The notes under the pieces were generated by a model. It ran no database searches. It saw only the letters and a program-made list of their open reading frames with translations, and was not told where the DNA came from. This document shows positions 1-8,283 of a DNA stretch of 44,658 nt, one piece after another. Position 1 is the stretch's first letter. Each line of letters starts with the position of its first letter. The position numbers and the translations under genes are program-made. Source of the stretch: Clostridia bacterium (lineage in GTDB: Bacteria > Bacillota > Clostridia > Christensenellales > Borkfalkiaceae); contig JAJPZA010000047.1 in the NCBI GenBank assembly GCA_021204625.1, positions 1 to 44,658 on the forward strand, written 5' to 3'.

Positions 1-418
1 CGATGTAGCCCTTGTTGTCGAACATGTAGGATACGCATCCGGAGTTGCCCATCTGCCCGCCGCAGCGGCCCATGGTGGTGCGCACGTCGGAGACTGTGCG
101 GTTGGTGTTGTCCGTGAGGCACTGGATGATGACGGCTGATCCGCCCACGCCGTAGCCTTCGTATGTCACTTCCTTGAAGTCCTTGCCCTCAAGGTCGCCT
201 GCGGCTTTTGCTATGCAGCGCTTGATGTTGTCGTTCGGCATGTTGTTGGCCTTTGCCTTAGCGATTACGTCCGCGAGCTTTGCGTTGGTGTCAGGGTTGG
301 GGTTGCCTTTTGCGGCTACCTGGAGCTCTCTGCCGATTTTGGAGAAACGAGCGCTGCGCGCTGCGTCTGTCTTGCCTTTCTTAGCCTGTATGTTGTGCCA
401 TTTTGAATGTCCTGACAT
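1..418 (-). CDS. yebC: YebC/TACO1 family regulator (partial, runs off window start)
   Basis: Minus-strand translation from ATG at 418 reads [65 protein letters not shown], the characteristic YebC N-terminus; truncated at window edge. Confidence 0.95.
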   Translation of the reverse strand, partial: MSGHSKWHNIQAKKGKTDAARSARFSKIGRELQVAAKGNPNPDTNAKLADVIAKAKANNMPNDNIKRCIAKAAGDLEGKDFKEVTYEGYGVGGSAVIIQCLTDNTNRTVSDVRTTMGRCGGQMGNSGCVSYMFDNKGYI

Positions 419-423
419 ATAAT

Positions 424-1158
424 TCACCTCGTCATGTTATGTTTTAGAATGTACATGCAGATTCCTGCGGAGACGGCAGCGTTGAGGCTCTCGCAACTGG
501 GGTCCATAGGAACGGATATTATGCTTTGGGACCGGGAGCGTGTCTCGGAGGAAAGGCCGTTGCCTTCGTTTCCGATGCACAGGCAGAATCTGCTGGGAGG
601 CCTGTACTGGAAGAGGTCCACTCCCGCCATGTCCGCGCAGATCAACGGGATGCCTTTTAAGGCGTCCAGTATCTCCCTTCTCGGTCCAGGGAAAACCTGC
701 ACATAGAATATCCCGCTCATGCTGGCCCTCACGGCCTTCGGGGAAAACGCGTCTGCGCAGTCCGCAAGGTAAATCTCCCTGTAGCCTGCTGCGTTCGCCG
801 TCCGGATTATCGTGCCCACATTGCCGGGATCCTGCAGTCCGTCCAGAAGCAGGGCATTCGCTCCTTTGGGCGCGCGGATTCCGGTCTCCGGGATATGCAC
901 GGTCGCCAGCACGCCCTGCGGGCTTTGCTCCGTGGACATGAAGCCGTACACTTCCTCAGAAACCTCCGTGCAGCCGGGGAACATGCAAGAGAGCTTTTCC
1001 GTGGCGAAGACCTCCTCTATCGCCTGCCCGGAGGATATGGCCTCCAGGACGGGCTTTGTGCCTTCCACGATGTAGAGCCCCTCTTCGTCCCTCTGCTTTT
1101 TGTCACGCAGGAAACGGACCTGCTTTATTCTGGGGTTGGACTTTGAGGTTATAGTCAT
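424..1158 (-). CDS. TrmH/SpoU family RNA methyltransferase
   Basis: [28 protein letters not shown]-terminus, [23 protein letters not shown] and [10 protein letters not shown]...[19 protein letters not shown] SpoU motifs. Confidence 0.92.
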   Translation of the reverse strand: MTITSKSNPRIKQVRFLRDKKQRDEEGLYIVEGTKPVLEAISSGQAIEEVFATEKLSCMFPGCTEVSEEVYGFMSTEQSPQGVLATVHIPETGIRAPKGANALLLDGLQDPGNVGTIIRTANAAGYREIYLADCADAFSPKAVRASMSGIFYVQVFPGPRREILDALKGIPLICADMAGVDLFQYRPPSRFCLCIGNEGNGLSSETRSRSQSIISVPMDPSCESLNAAVSAGICMYILKHNMTR

Positions 1159-1218
1159 ATCAAAATTAAAAGCCTTTTTGGTGCAAAAGGCTTTAATTCG
1201 GCAATTATTATCGCAAGA

Positions 1219-1569
1219 TTATAATGCTGCCTTAGCCTTCTCTGCAAGGGATGCGAAAGAAGGGGCATCGTTTACAGCCATCTCCGCGAGCATCTTTCTG
1301 TTGAGGGTGATGCCTGCGTTCTTGAGACCGAACATGAACTTGGAATAGGAAAGCCCGTTGAGCCTTGCTGCGGCGTTGATGCGGACAATCCAGAGCCTTC
1401 TCATGTCACGCTTCTTGAGCTTTCTGCCCACGAAAGCGTAGTTGAGGGACTTCATGACCGCTTCGCGTGCAATCCTGTATGAACGGGACTTGCTGCCGAA
1501 ATAGCCTTTTGCAAGGCGCATTATCTTTCTGCGCTTCTTAACTCCGTTAACCGCTCTTTTAATACGCAT
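1219..1569 (-). CDS. rplT: 50S ribosomal protein L20
   Basis: [39 protein letters not shown]...[23 protein letters not shown]. Confidence 0.98.
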   Translation of the reverse strand: MRIKRAVNGVKKRRKIMRLAKGYFGSKSRSYRIAREAVMKSLNYAFVGRKLKKRDMRRLWIVRINAAARLNGLSYSKFMFGLKNAGITLNRKMLAEMAVNDAPSFASLAEKAKAAL

Positions 1570-1583
1570 GATTCAGCCCTCCA

Positions 1584-1784
1584 TTACTTCTCATAGGGAA
1601 TCATCTTCTTGATGGTTCCGGACTGGGTGTCGGATACCAGCACGTTGGTGCGAAGGGTTCTCTTTCTCTTTCTGTTCTTCGTATCCGCTTTATGGTTCTT
1701 GCCGCTGTGGGTTCTCTTCACCTTGCCGGTGCCCGTGAGCCAGAAACGCTTCTTGGATCCGCTGTGTGTCTTCTGCTTAGGCAT
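1584..1784 (-). CDS. rpmI: 50S ribosomal protein L35
   Basis: MPKQKTHSGSKKRFWLTGTGKVKRTHSGKNHKADTKNRKRKRTLR; start placed at ATG 1784. Confidence 0.97.
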   Translation of the reverse strand: MPKQKTHSGSKKRFWLTGTGKVKRTHSGKNHKADTKNRKRKRTLRTNVLVSDTQSGTIKKMIPYEK

Positions 1785-1817
1785 GTCAATACCTCCAAAG
1801 TATGTCTGCAAGTATAA

Positions 1818-2336
1818 TCAGGTTGTTGTTTTCGCGGGGGAAAGCATCATTATGATGTTCTTTCCTTCCGTCGTAGGTTTCTTGTCTATCTGCGCCTTTC
1901 CCTCAAGGCCGTCAACAAAGTCCATCATGACCTTGACGCCCATTGATGACCTGGAATTCTCCCTTCCTCTCATCTTGATGGACACCTTTACCTTGTTGCC
2001 CGCTTCAAGGAACTTGATGCACTGCTTGGTCTTGACGGCGATGTCCCCGACGTCTATGGTCATGGAGAGCCTTATCTCCTTGATCTCCGTCACGGCCTGG
2101 TTCTTCTTGTTCTCCTTCTCCTTCTTGGACTGGTCGTACTTGAACTTGGAGTAGTCCATTATCTTGCAGACCGGGGGAACCGCGTTGGGTGAAATCTTTA
2201 CAAGGTCAAGATCAGCGTCATACGCAATCCTCTGCGCCTCCGCAGCACTCATGACGCCTATCATCTCTCCGTCCTCGTCAATGACCCTGACCTCTTTGTC
2301 TCGGATTTGCTCATTCACAAAATAGAAATCTTTGAT
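1818..2336 (-). CDS. infC: Translation initiation factor IF-3 (probable non-canonical AUC start at 2336; ORF caller used GTG at 2318)
   Basis: NEQIRDKEVRVIDEDGEMIGVMSAAEAQRIAYDADLDLVKISPNAVPPVCKIMDYSKFKYDQSKKEKE. A GAGGTG Shine-Dalgarno (2344-2349) lies 7 nt before ATC (2334-2336). Confidence 0.93.
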   Translation of the reverse strand: MKDFYFVNEQIRDKEVRVIDEDGEMIGVMSAAEAQRIAYDADLDLVKISPNAVPPVCKIMDYSKFKYDQSKKEKENKKNQAVTEIKEIRLSMTIDVGDIAVKTKQCIKFLEAGNKVKVSIKMRGRENSRSSMGVKVMMDFVDGLEGKAQIDKKPTTEGKNIIMMLSPAKTTT

Positions 2337-2515
2337 ACTGTTTCACCTCACAAATTTTGTACCCTTTAAAAAAACCGGGCTCATAAAGCATGAACCCGGC
2401 ATAATCCAAAATATCTTCAGCGAGCGGCATACGCCCACGGGACTGTCCGCTCAGATATGGGTACCGGACAAATTTCTTCGTACGGTGAAAGGGGTTCCTT
2501 TGCTTTACTTCCTAT
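2337..2515 (-). ncRNA. infC operon leader (L20-type autoregulatory leader candidate)
   Basis: Roughly 180-nt leader between a strong promoter and infC, ending in an intrinsic terminator; gene order infC-rpmI-rplT. Confidence 0.7.
2368..2400 (-). terminator. Leader terminator/attenuator upstream of infC
   Basis: Minus strand GCCGGGTTCATGCTTTATGAGCCCGGTTTTTTT: 10-bp stem followed by a T run. Confidence 0.85.
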
Positions 2516-2544
2516 ATCATAAAGGATTTCCCCTCCGTTGTCAA
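2516..2544 (-). promoter_or_regulatory. Sigma-A-like promoter for infC operon
   Basis: Minus strand TTGACA (2544-2539), 17-nt spacer, TATGAT (2521-2516). Confidence 0.8.
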
Positions 2545-2673
2545 CTTATTTCAGGCCCAAACCACTCTTTGGAAACAAAATTTTGGTCCAAACGGTCCTT
2601 TCCAAGCTATAAACATGCCAGCCCTCCCATACGGAAATATGGTTCCATTAATCGTACAGATATGGTCTCATAA

Positions 2674-3606
2674 CTAAATTCTTCTTACGGCCGCAAGCTC
2701 CCTGTACAGCTGGCTGTAATCTGATAGTGTGATGTTGTGTAATTCAATACCGTTGGTCCAGTCATCACACAGCAAAGTTGTTGTTTCCACAACGGGATCA
2801 GAGGCTTTTTCGTCTAATTTCACAACTGCGATTTGTTCATTGAACATGCTCCAAAACTCACTATCCAGGCCTCTGGCGACCCAGCTAATGATTCTGTAAG
2901 CATCATCCAATGAGCCAAAGCCCATGAATACAATCGGGTGCTTGAAGAACAGCTGAAGAATTCTGTCCGCAACCCAGAAGCTGCGTTCGTTAAATCTTCT
3001 GAAATCATCATCCGTTATAATAATGCTATCAGGCTTCTCTGAAGATCCGAGAATCTTGTATATGAATTCTGTGTCCGGAATGGGTTTCGATATAATATCC
3101 TTCCGACCGAAAAAACACTTGTAATCCGGAGCGAGGGACTCCAGTATTGAATCATAGTTCGTGGTTATAAAGCCGGAGATGTTGCTGCCGCACAATGACC
3201 TGAGCAGATCATACTCATCCCTGCGCTGTTCTTTCACCATGGAGAATGTATTGAGATATGCGGCTAGGTCATATCTGAAAGGCGTTAATCCTCTGTCCAA
3301 ATTCCCGAGCACATCCTCCTCTGATTCATAGCTGGATCCGTGCTCATGGAGACATTTTAAAGTATAGTCCCTTTCTATCAGTCTTGCTGAAGCATGGCAA
3401 ATTTCTTCCATAGAACTATCCTTGGGAAGCCTTGCTTCCATGCTGTAATAAGTCATAGCATATTCATTATTGTTATAACTGCAGACGGCAAAGTGTCTCA
3501 GCAAATTGTAATAATCCGGCACGCCGCAATATCTGGCGGGAAGTCCAGGGCCTGCGAAAATAATCGGGGCGCCGCATAAGTATTTGACGACATCTTTTAT
3601 TGTCAT
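2674..3606 (-). CDS. SIR2-like domain protein, paralog 1 (predicted pseudoenzyme)
   Basis: MTIKDVVKYLCGAPIIFAGPGLPARYCGVPDYYNLL, SGFITTNYDSILESLAP, IYKILGSSEKPDSIIITDDDF. SIR2-like layout but GPG and L at the catalytic-His position. Confidence 0.8.
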   Translation of the reverse strand: MTIKDVVKYLCGAPIIFAGPGLPARYCGVPDYYNLLRHFAVCSYNNNEYAMTYYSMEARLPKDSSMEEICHASARLIERDYTLKCLHEHGSSYESEEDVLGNLDRGLTPFRYDLAAYLNTFSMVKEQRRDEYDLLRSLCGSNISGFITTNYDSILESLAPDYKCFFGRKDIISKPIPDTEFIYKILGSSEKPDSIIITDDDFRRFNERSFWVADRILQLFFKHPIVFMGFGSLDDAYRIISWVARGLDSEFWSMFNEQIAVVKLDEKASDPVVETTTLLCDDWTNGIELHNITLSDYSQLYRELAAVRRI

Positions 3607-3626
3607 GATTCCCCCTCTCTGAAAAA

Positions 3627-3707
3627 CGTGTAGTAAATTGGTAAATGCCGTAAAAAGGCCAATTATCAATGTACCGCAGAAACAGCTGTTAAGCTGCCCT
3701 GCGGTAC
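3627..3707 (-). repeat. Leader repeat copy upstream of SIR2 paralog 1
   Basis: gtgtagtaaattggtaaatgccgtaaaaaggccaattatcaatgtaccgcag...ctgcggtac; near-duplicate of 5023-5103. Confidence 0.9.
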
Positions 3708-3735
3708 CTGGAATTATTCTGGTTTGGCGTGTGGA

Positions 3736-3837
3736 TCAGAGGCTGGTCTTGCCTTCTGCCTTTTTAAGGATGCGGGTGTGGAAACCGTCCCGGAGAAAGG
3801 CTGACTGGCATCCATGTCACGCTGATTGATATTCTCC
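3736..3837 (-). pseudogene. Fossil of the thrS 3' end
   Basis: Minus strand translates ENINQRDMDASQPFS, then after a 1-nt deletion DGFHTRILKKAEGKTSL*. ThrS here ends VNINQRDVEAKQTATVDEFQARVLREIADKTVF*. Confidence 0.85.
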
Positions 3838-4042
3838 ATATTCTACTGATCCCGTTTCAGATGTAAAGTCTTCGGCTTGATATTTGTGCACTTTGCACAT
3901 AATTTTACAAGATATATAAATTTACTACTTATTTATATAGTTGGCCATTTTTGTGCAAAGAACTACAATAACGGCATGATGGACTATGGTTCTAAGGTGT
4001 CAGTTTTGTCGGGCACTATACCTTTTGTCTTTGCATGTGTTG

Positions 4043-4075
4043 GAGCTTTCCTGCCCGGGCGGAAGGCTCTTTTTA
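4043..4075 (+). terminator. Orphan intrinsic terminator on plus strand
   Basis: GAGCTTTCC-tgcccgggc-GGAAGGCTC followed by TTTTT; no annotated plus-strand gene upstream. Confidence 0.65.
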
Positions 4076-4095
4076 TGTGCCTATATTCCAAATGA

Positions 4096-5007
4096 TTATG
4101 AAAGAATTGCAAGCTCATTGTACAGATGGCTGTAGTACGGCAGGTCAATCTCAGCCACATGGAAATGGGCTTCGTCGCTTATGGAGACGTAGTCGTCTAT
4201 GATTTCCACGCAAGGGTCCGGGGCTGATGTCAGGCTTATGATGGCGAACCTGTTCTCAAAGGCCTTCATCTCGCTGTCCGCAAGGCCCGAGGCAATCCAG
4301 TCTATAATCCTGTACGCATTATTCCTTGTGGAAAAGCCCATGAAGATTACCGGATATTCCAGAAAAACCGGCAGAAGGCTGCGTATGAGCAGGTCCTTCT
4401 CTTTGTCAAAGGCATCGTAATCCTTCTGGGTAATGAGTATGCTTTCCGGCATGGAAACAGAGCCAAGAAGCTTCAGGATTTCGCCCTTGCCATGGACCGG
4501 CTGCCGGAGCAGGCCCTGCCCGTAACAGATTTGGAAATCCGGAGCCAGGGATTCAAGGAAGGTGTCGTAGTTCGTGGTTATGAATCCGGAGATGCCGCTG
4601 CCGCACAGGGAACGGAGCAGGTCATACTCCTCCCTGCGGGATTCAATTACTGCGGAGAATGAATTGAGATAAGCTGCCAGCTCCGTCCGGAAAGGAGACA
4701 TCCCTTCCGCTATCCTCTTCTCTGCCTCCGGATCTGTATGGCGGATGGACGGATCTTCGCGCCATCTGGCATTGTAATCCTCCTCTATAAGGCCTGCGGC
4801 TATTGAGAGAAGGTCCATGGATTTGCCGGGCACCCTGGCCTTGGAATAATATTCGGACATGACTTTGCCCTCGTTTTTGATTTTCCGCGCGAAATGCTCC
4901 ACCAGCTCCTCCCTGCCGGGAAGGCCAATGTAACGGCCGGGGAAGCCCGGGCCGGCGAAGATGAGCGGCGCCTTGCCGAAGCCGGAGATGATGTCGCGGA
5001 TTGTCAT
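4096..5007 (-). CDS. SIR2-like domain protein, paralog 2 (predicted pseudoenzyme)
   Basis: MTIRDIISGFGKAPLIFAGPGFPGRYIGLPGREELVEHFA, SGFITTNYDTFLESLAP, ILKLLGSVSMPESILITQKDYDAF. Confidence 0.82.
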   Translation of the reverse strand: MTIRDIISGFGKAPLIFAGPGFPGRYIGLPGREELVEHFARKIKNEGKVMSEYYSKARVPGKSMDLLSIAAGLIEEDYNARWREDPSIRHTDPEAEKRIAEGMSPFRTELAAYLNSFSAVIESRREEYDLLRSLCGSGISGFITTNYDTFLESLAPDFQICYGQGLLRQPVHGKGEILKLLGSVSMPESILITQKDYDAFDKEKDLLIRSLLPVFLEYPVIFMGFSTRNNAYRIIDWIASGLADSEMKAFENRFAIISLTSAPDPCVEIIDDYVSISDEAHFHVAEIDLPYYSHLYNELAILS

Positions 5008-5022
5008 GATAACCTCTCAAAA

Positions 5023-5103
5023 ATGTGTAGTAAATTCGTAAATGCCGTAAAAAGGCCAACTATCAATGTACCGCAGCGGCAGCGGTTTGCTGCCCTGCGG
5101 TAC
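5023..5103 (-). repeat. Leader repeat copy upstream of SIR2 paralog 2
   Basis: gtgtagtaaattcgtaaatgccgtaaaaaggccaactatcaatgtaccgcag...ctgcggtac; near-duplicate of 3627-3707. Confidence 0.9.
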
Positions 5104-5150
5104 TGGGGTTGAGTCTGGTTTGATATGGGATGAGACTGTCGGTTGGCTGG

Positions 5151-6233
5151 TTAGTCGGAAGACGGCTTGTCCGCCCTGGCTATCTTCAGGATGAGGTCAT
5201 CCTCGGAGATGTGCCTGTCATCCGGCATGGCGACCTTGGATTTGGCCGCAGAATCCTTGTCCACAACGAAGTCGTAGAGCTCGGATTTGAAACGCCTCAG
5301 GAGCCGGACCGGAAGCTTGCGCTCCTTGCATCCCAGCTCCCTGTACAGGAGGCTGAAGTCCGCAAGGGTTATGGCTGTCATGGTCACGTATTCGTGGTTG
5401 CCCTTTAACGGATAGAAGAAGGTTTCCACGCGGGGCTCGGCGGCGTCTTCATCGTAGTTGATGAAAATGAACCGCTCCTGGAAGACCTGCACCTGGTCCC
5501 GGTCCAGGCTTCCCACTATCCACTTTATTATATTGTCGATGTCCTTGTCGGACATTGAGTAGCCGATGAAGATTATGGGGTACTCCACGAAGATGGTCAG
5601 AAGCTTCGCGCTGAGGTACCCTTTCTTTCTGTTGAACTCATCGTAGTCCGTCTCGGTGATGACTATGCTCTCCGGCCGCGCAATTGAGCCGTGGATCTTG
5701 TATATTTCGGCAATCCCCTGGACCGGCTCGAAAAGAATGTCCTTCTGCCCTATGTAGCATTTGTAGCCCGGCAGAAGGTTTTCGAGGAACATGTCGTAGT
5801 TGGTCGTGATATACCCGGAGATGCTCTTCTCAGAGACCTTTCTGAGGAGCTTAATCTCGTCCGCGTAATTCTCGTTGACCTTGGAGATGCTCATGATATA
5901 CTGGGCAAGCTCGTATCTGAAAGGAGAATCCTTGCTGGAAAGGGCCTCGCCGTTTATGTGGCGGATGCCGGGATTGCGGATCCATTTCAGGTTGTAATCA
6001 TGCTCTATGAGCTCTGCAACCTTCGGCAGCATGACGTCCGGATCGCTGTTTAAGGAAAGGCCGGTGCTGATCTTGTACTCCAGAAGGGAATGCCTGGAGT
6101 TTTTCACTTCATGAGCGAAATGGTCCAGAAGGCCTTCCCAGTTGGGAAGCCCCAGATATCTCCTGGTCAGGCCGGAGCCCACGAAAAGGAACGGGGTTGT
6201 CTCGAATCTGCTGATCACGTCCCTGATTGTCAT
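5151..6233 (-). CDS. SIR2-like domain protein, paralog 3 (motif-intact, candidate NADase/deacylase)
   Basis: MTIRDVISRFETTPFLFVGSGLTRRYLGLPNWEGLLDHFA, SGYITTNYDMFLENLLPG, IYKIHGSIARPESIVITETDYDEF, FIGYSMSDKDIDNIIKWI; about 57-aa C-terminal extension relative to paralog 2. Confidence 0.87.
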   Translation of the reverse strand: MTIRDVISRFETTPFLFVGSGLTRRYLGLPNWEGLLDHFAHEVKNSRHSLLEYKISTGLSLNSDPDVMLPKVAELIEHDYNLKWIRNPGIRHINGEALSSKDSPFRYELAQYIMSISKVNENYADEIKLLRKVSEKSISGYITTNYDMFLENLLPGYKCYIGQKDILFEPVQGIAEIYKIHGSIARPESIVITETDYDEFNRKKGYLSAKLLTIFVEYPIIFIGYSMSDKDIDNIIKWIVGSLDRDQVQVFQERFIFINYDEDAAEPRVETFFYPLKGNHEYVTMTAITLADFSLLYRELGCKERKLPVRLLRRFKSELYDFVVDKDSAAKSKVAMPDDRHISEDDLILKIARADKPSSD

Positions 6234-6369
6234 ATGCTCCCCTCCCGGATATCATTTTTGGCCGTATATGTTGCACAATCATGCAACCGGACCTGTATTG
6301 AAGAGCCGCAGCCGCAGGACGGGAAACGCCCTGCGGCAGATGGCCTGGCGTCTGGATTATTGCGCGGAA

Positions 6370-8283
6370 TCAGAATACGGTCTTGTCCGCGATTTCCCTG
6401 AGAACGCGGGCCTGGAACTCGTCCACGGTTGCGGTCTGCTTGGCCTCGACGTCTCTCTGGTTGATGTTGACCGTTCCGTCCTCCGTCTCCTTGTCCCCCA
6501 CTACGAGGATGTAAGGAACCTTCTCAAGCTTGGCCTCGCGGATCTTGTAGCCGAGCTTCTCGTTGCGGGCGTCCACTTCGCAGCGGATGCCCGCATCCTT
6601 GTACTGCTTGCAGATTGAGTTGGCGTAATCTTCGGCCCTGTCCGTGAGGGTGAGAATCTTGGCCTGGACGGGTGCGAGCCATACGGGGAACTTTCCGGCG
6701 TAGTGCTCGATGAGGATTCCTATGAAACGCTCGATGGATCCGAACAGGGCGCGGTGAATCATTATGGGGCGGTGCTTCTGGCCGTCTTCTCCCGTGTACT
6801 CCAGCTCGAAGCGCTGGGGCATCTGGAAGTCAAGCTGTATGGTTCCGCACTGCCATGTCCTGCCTATGGCGTCCTTGAGATGGAAATCAATCTTCGGCCC
6901 GTAGAAGGCGCCGTCTCCCTCATTGATCTGGTACTCAAGCCCCATGTCGTCAAGGGCGAGCTTCAAAGCGTCCGTAGCCATGTCCCACTCTTCCTGGGTT
7001 CCCATGCTGTCCTCGGGGCGGGTGGAAAGCTCCACCTTGTACTCGAACCCGAACTGCTTGTAAATTGTGTCCGCAAGACGGACAACTCCCTTGATCTCGT
7101 CCGTGATCTGCTCGGGGAGCATGAAGATATGGGCGTCGTCCTGGGTGAAGCAGCGCACGCGGAACAGGCCGTGCAGCTGGCCGCTCTTCTCATGGCGGTG
7201 AACAAGGCCCATCTCGGCCATGCGGATGGGAAGCTCCTTGTAGCTGTGGGGCTCAAGCTTGTACACGAGCATGCAGCCGGGGCAGTTCATGGGTTTTACC
7301 GCATGGTCCTCTCCGTCTATCTTCGTCGTGTACATGTTATCCTTGTAGTGCTCCCAGTGGCCGGAATTCTCCCAGAGGGTCCTTGTGAGGATTATAGGGG
7401 TCTGGATCTCGACGTACCCTTCCTTCCTGTGAAGGTCGCGCCAGTATTCCGTAAGGGTGTTCTTGATGACCATTCCGTTGGGAAGGAAGAACGGGAATCC
7501 CTTGCCTTCGTTCATGAGGGCGAAGATCTTGAGGTCCTTGCCGAGCTTGATGTGGTCGCGCTTTTTGGCCTCTTCCATTATGCGGAAGTACTCGTCCATC
7601 TGGTCCTTCTTTGCAAAGGCCACGCCGTATATTCTGGTGAGCATCTTGTTCTTCTCGCTGCCTCTCCAGTATGCGCCGGCGATGGATGTGAGCTTGAAAG
7701 CGGAAGGCACAATCTTTCCCGTGTGGGGAAGATGCGGCCCGCGGCAGAGGTCCGTGAAGGATCCCTGCTTGTAGAATGAAATGACTTCGCCCTCGGGGAG
7801 ATCATTTATGAGCTCAACCTTGTACGGCTCGTCATACTTTTTCATGAGCTCCAGGGCCTTGTCCCTGGGGAGCTCGAACCTTTCAAGCTTGGTTTTGGAC
7901 TTTATAATCTTGCGCATCTCGGACTCGATCTTGTCGAAATCATCCTGCGTGATAGGCGAATTGAAGTCGATGTCATAATAGAATCCGTTCTCAATCGTGG
8001 GGCCGATGGCCAGGTGGCATGTCGGATAGATGTTCTTTATGGCCTGCGCCAAAACATGCGCGCAGGTGTGCCTGTACACGTCCAGGCCTTCCTTGTCCTC
8101 AAGGGTCACGATCTCCAGCTTGTCCCCGTCATTCAAAACCGTGGAAAGGTCCACAAGCTTTCCGTTGACCCTGGCGGCCACTGCCGCCTTTGAAAGAGCG
8201 TCCGAAATCACCTTTGCTGCCTTTGCGCAGGTGAGGCCGTCATCCACCTCAATGCTCTCACCGTCTTTGAGTAAAATGTTCAT
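6370..8283 (-). CDS. thrS: Threonyl-tRNA synthetase
   Basis: TGS domain start MNILLKDGESIEVDDG, HTCAHVLAQAIKNIYP, MNCPGCMLVYK, RMAEMGLVHRHEKSGQLHGLFRVRCFTQDDAHIF, anticodon-binding C-terminus. Start taken at 8283 (AGGAGG upstream). Confidence 0.97.
   Translation of the reverse strand: MNILLKDGESIEVDDGLTCAKAAKVISDALSKAAVAARVNGKLVDLSTVLNDGDKLEIVTLEDKEGLDVYRHTCAHVLAQAIKNIYPTCHLAIGPTIENGFYYDIDFNSPITQDDFDKIESEMRKIIKSKTKLERFELPRDKALELMKKYDEPYKVELINDLPEGEVISFYKQGSFTDLCRGPHLPHTGKIVPSAFKLTSIAGAYWRGSEKNKMLTRIYGVAFAKKDQMDEYFRIMEEAKKRDHIKLGKDLKIFALMNEGKGFPFFLPNGMVIKNTLTEYWRDLHRKEGYVEIQTPIILTRTLWENSGHWEHYKDNMYTTKIDGEDHAVKPMNCPGCMLVYKLEPHSYKELPIRMAEMGLVHRHEKSGQLHGLFRVRCFTQDDAHIFMLPEQITDEIKGVVRLADTIYKQFGFEYKVELSTRPEDSMGTQEEWDMATDALKLALDDMGLEYQINEGDGAFYGPKIDFHLKDAIGRTWQCGTIQLDFQMPQRFELEYTGEDGQKHRPIMIHRALFGSIERFIGILIEHYAGKFPVWLAPVQAKILTLTDRAEDYANSICKQYKDAGIRCEVDARNEKLGYKIREAKLEKVPYILVVGDKETEDGTVNINQRDVEAKQTATVDEFQARVLREIADKTVF

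Noticed and set aside
3877-4095. 72-aa plus-strand ORF in the SIR2 gap, with an internal hydrophobic MMDYGSKVSVLSGTIPFVFACVGAF segment, as a type I toxin
   Set aside because: No Shine-Dalgarno before either start and the terminator lies within the ORF; an untranslated RNA is more plausible.
6703-7779. Long plus-strand ORFs opposite thrS (358 aa) and similar ORFs opposite leuS, tex, mutS2, lysA
   Set aside because: They mirror well-supported genes on the other strand, show no recognised domains, and are expected in moderately GC-rich coding DNA.
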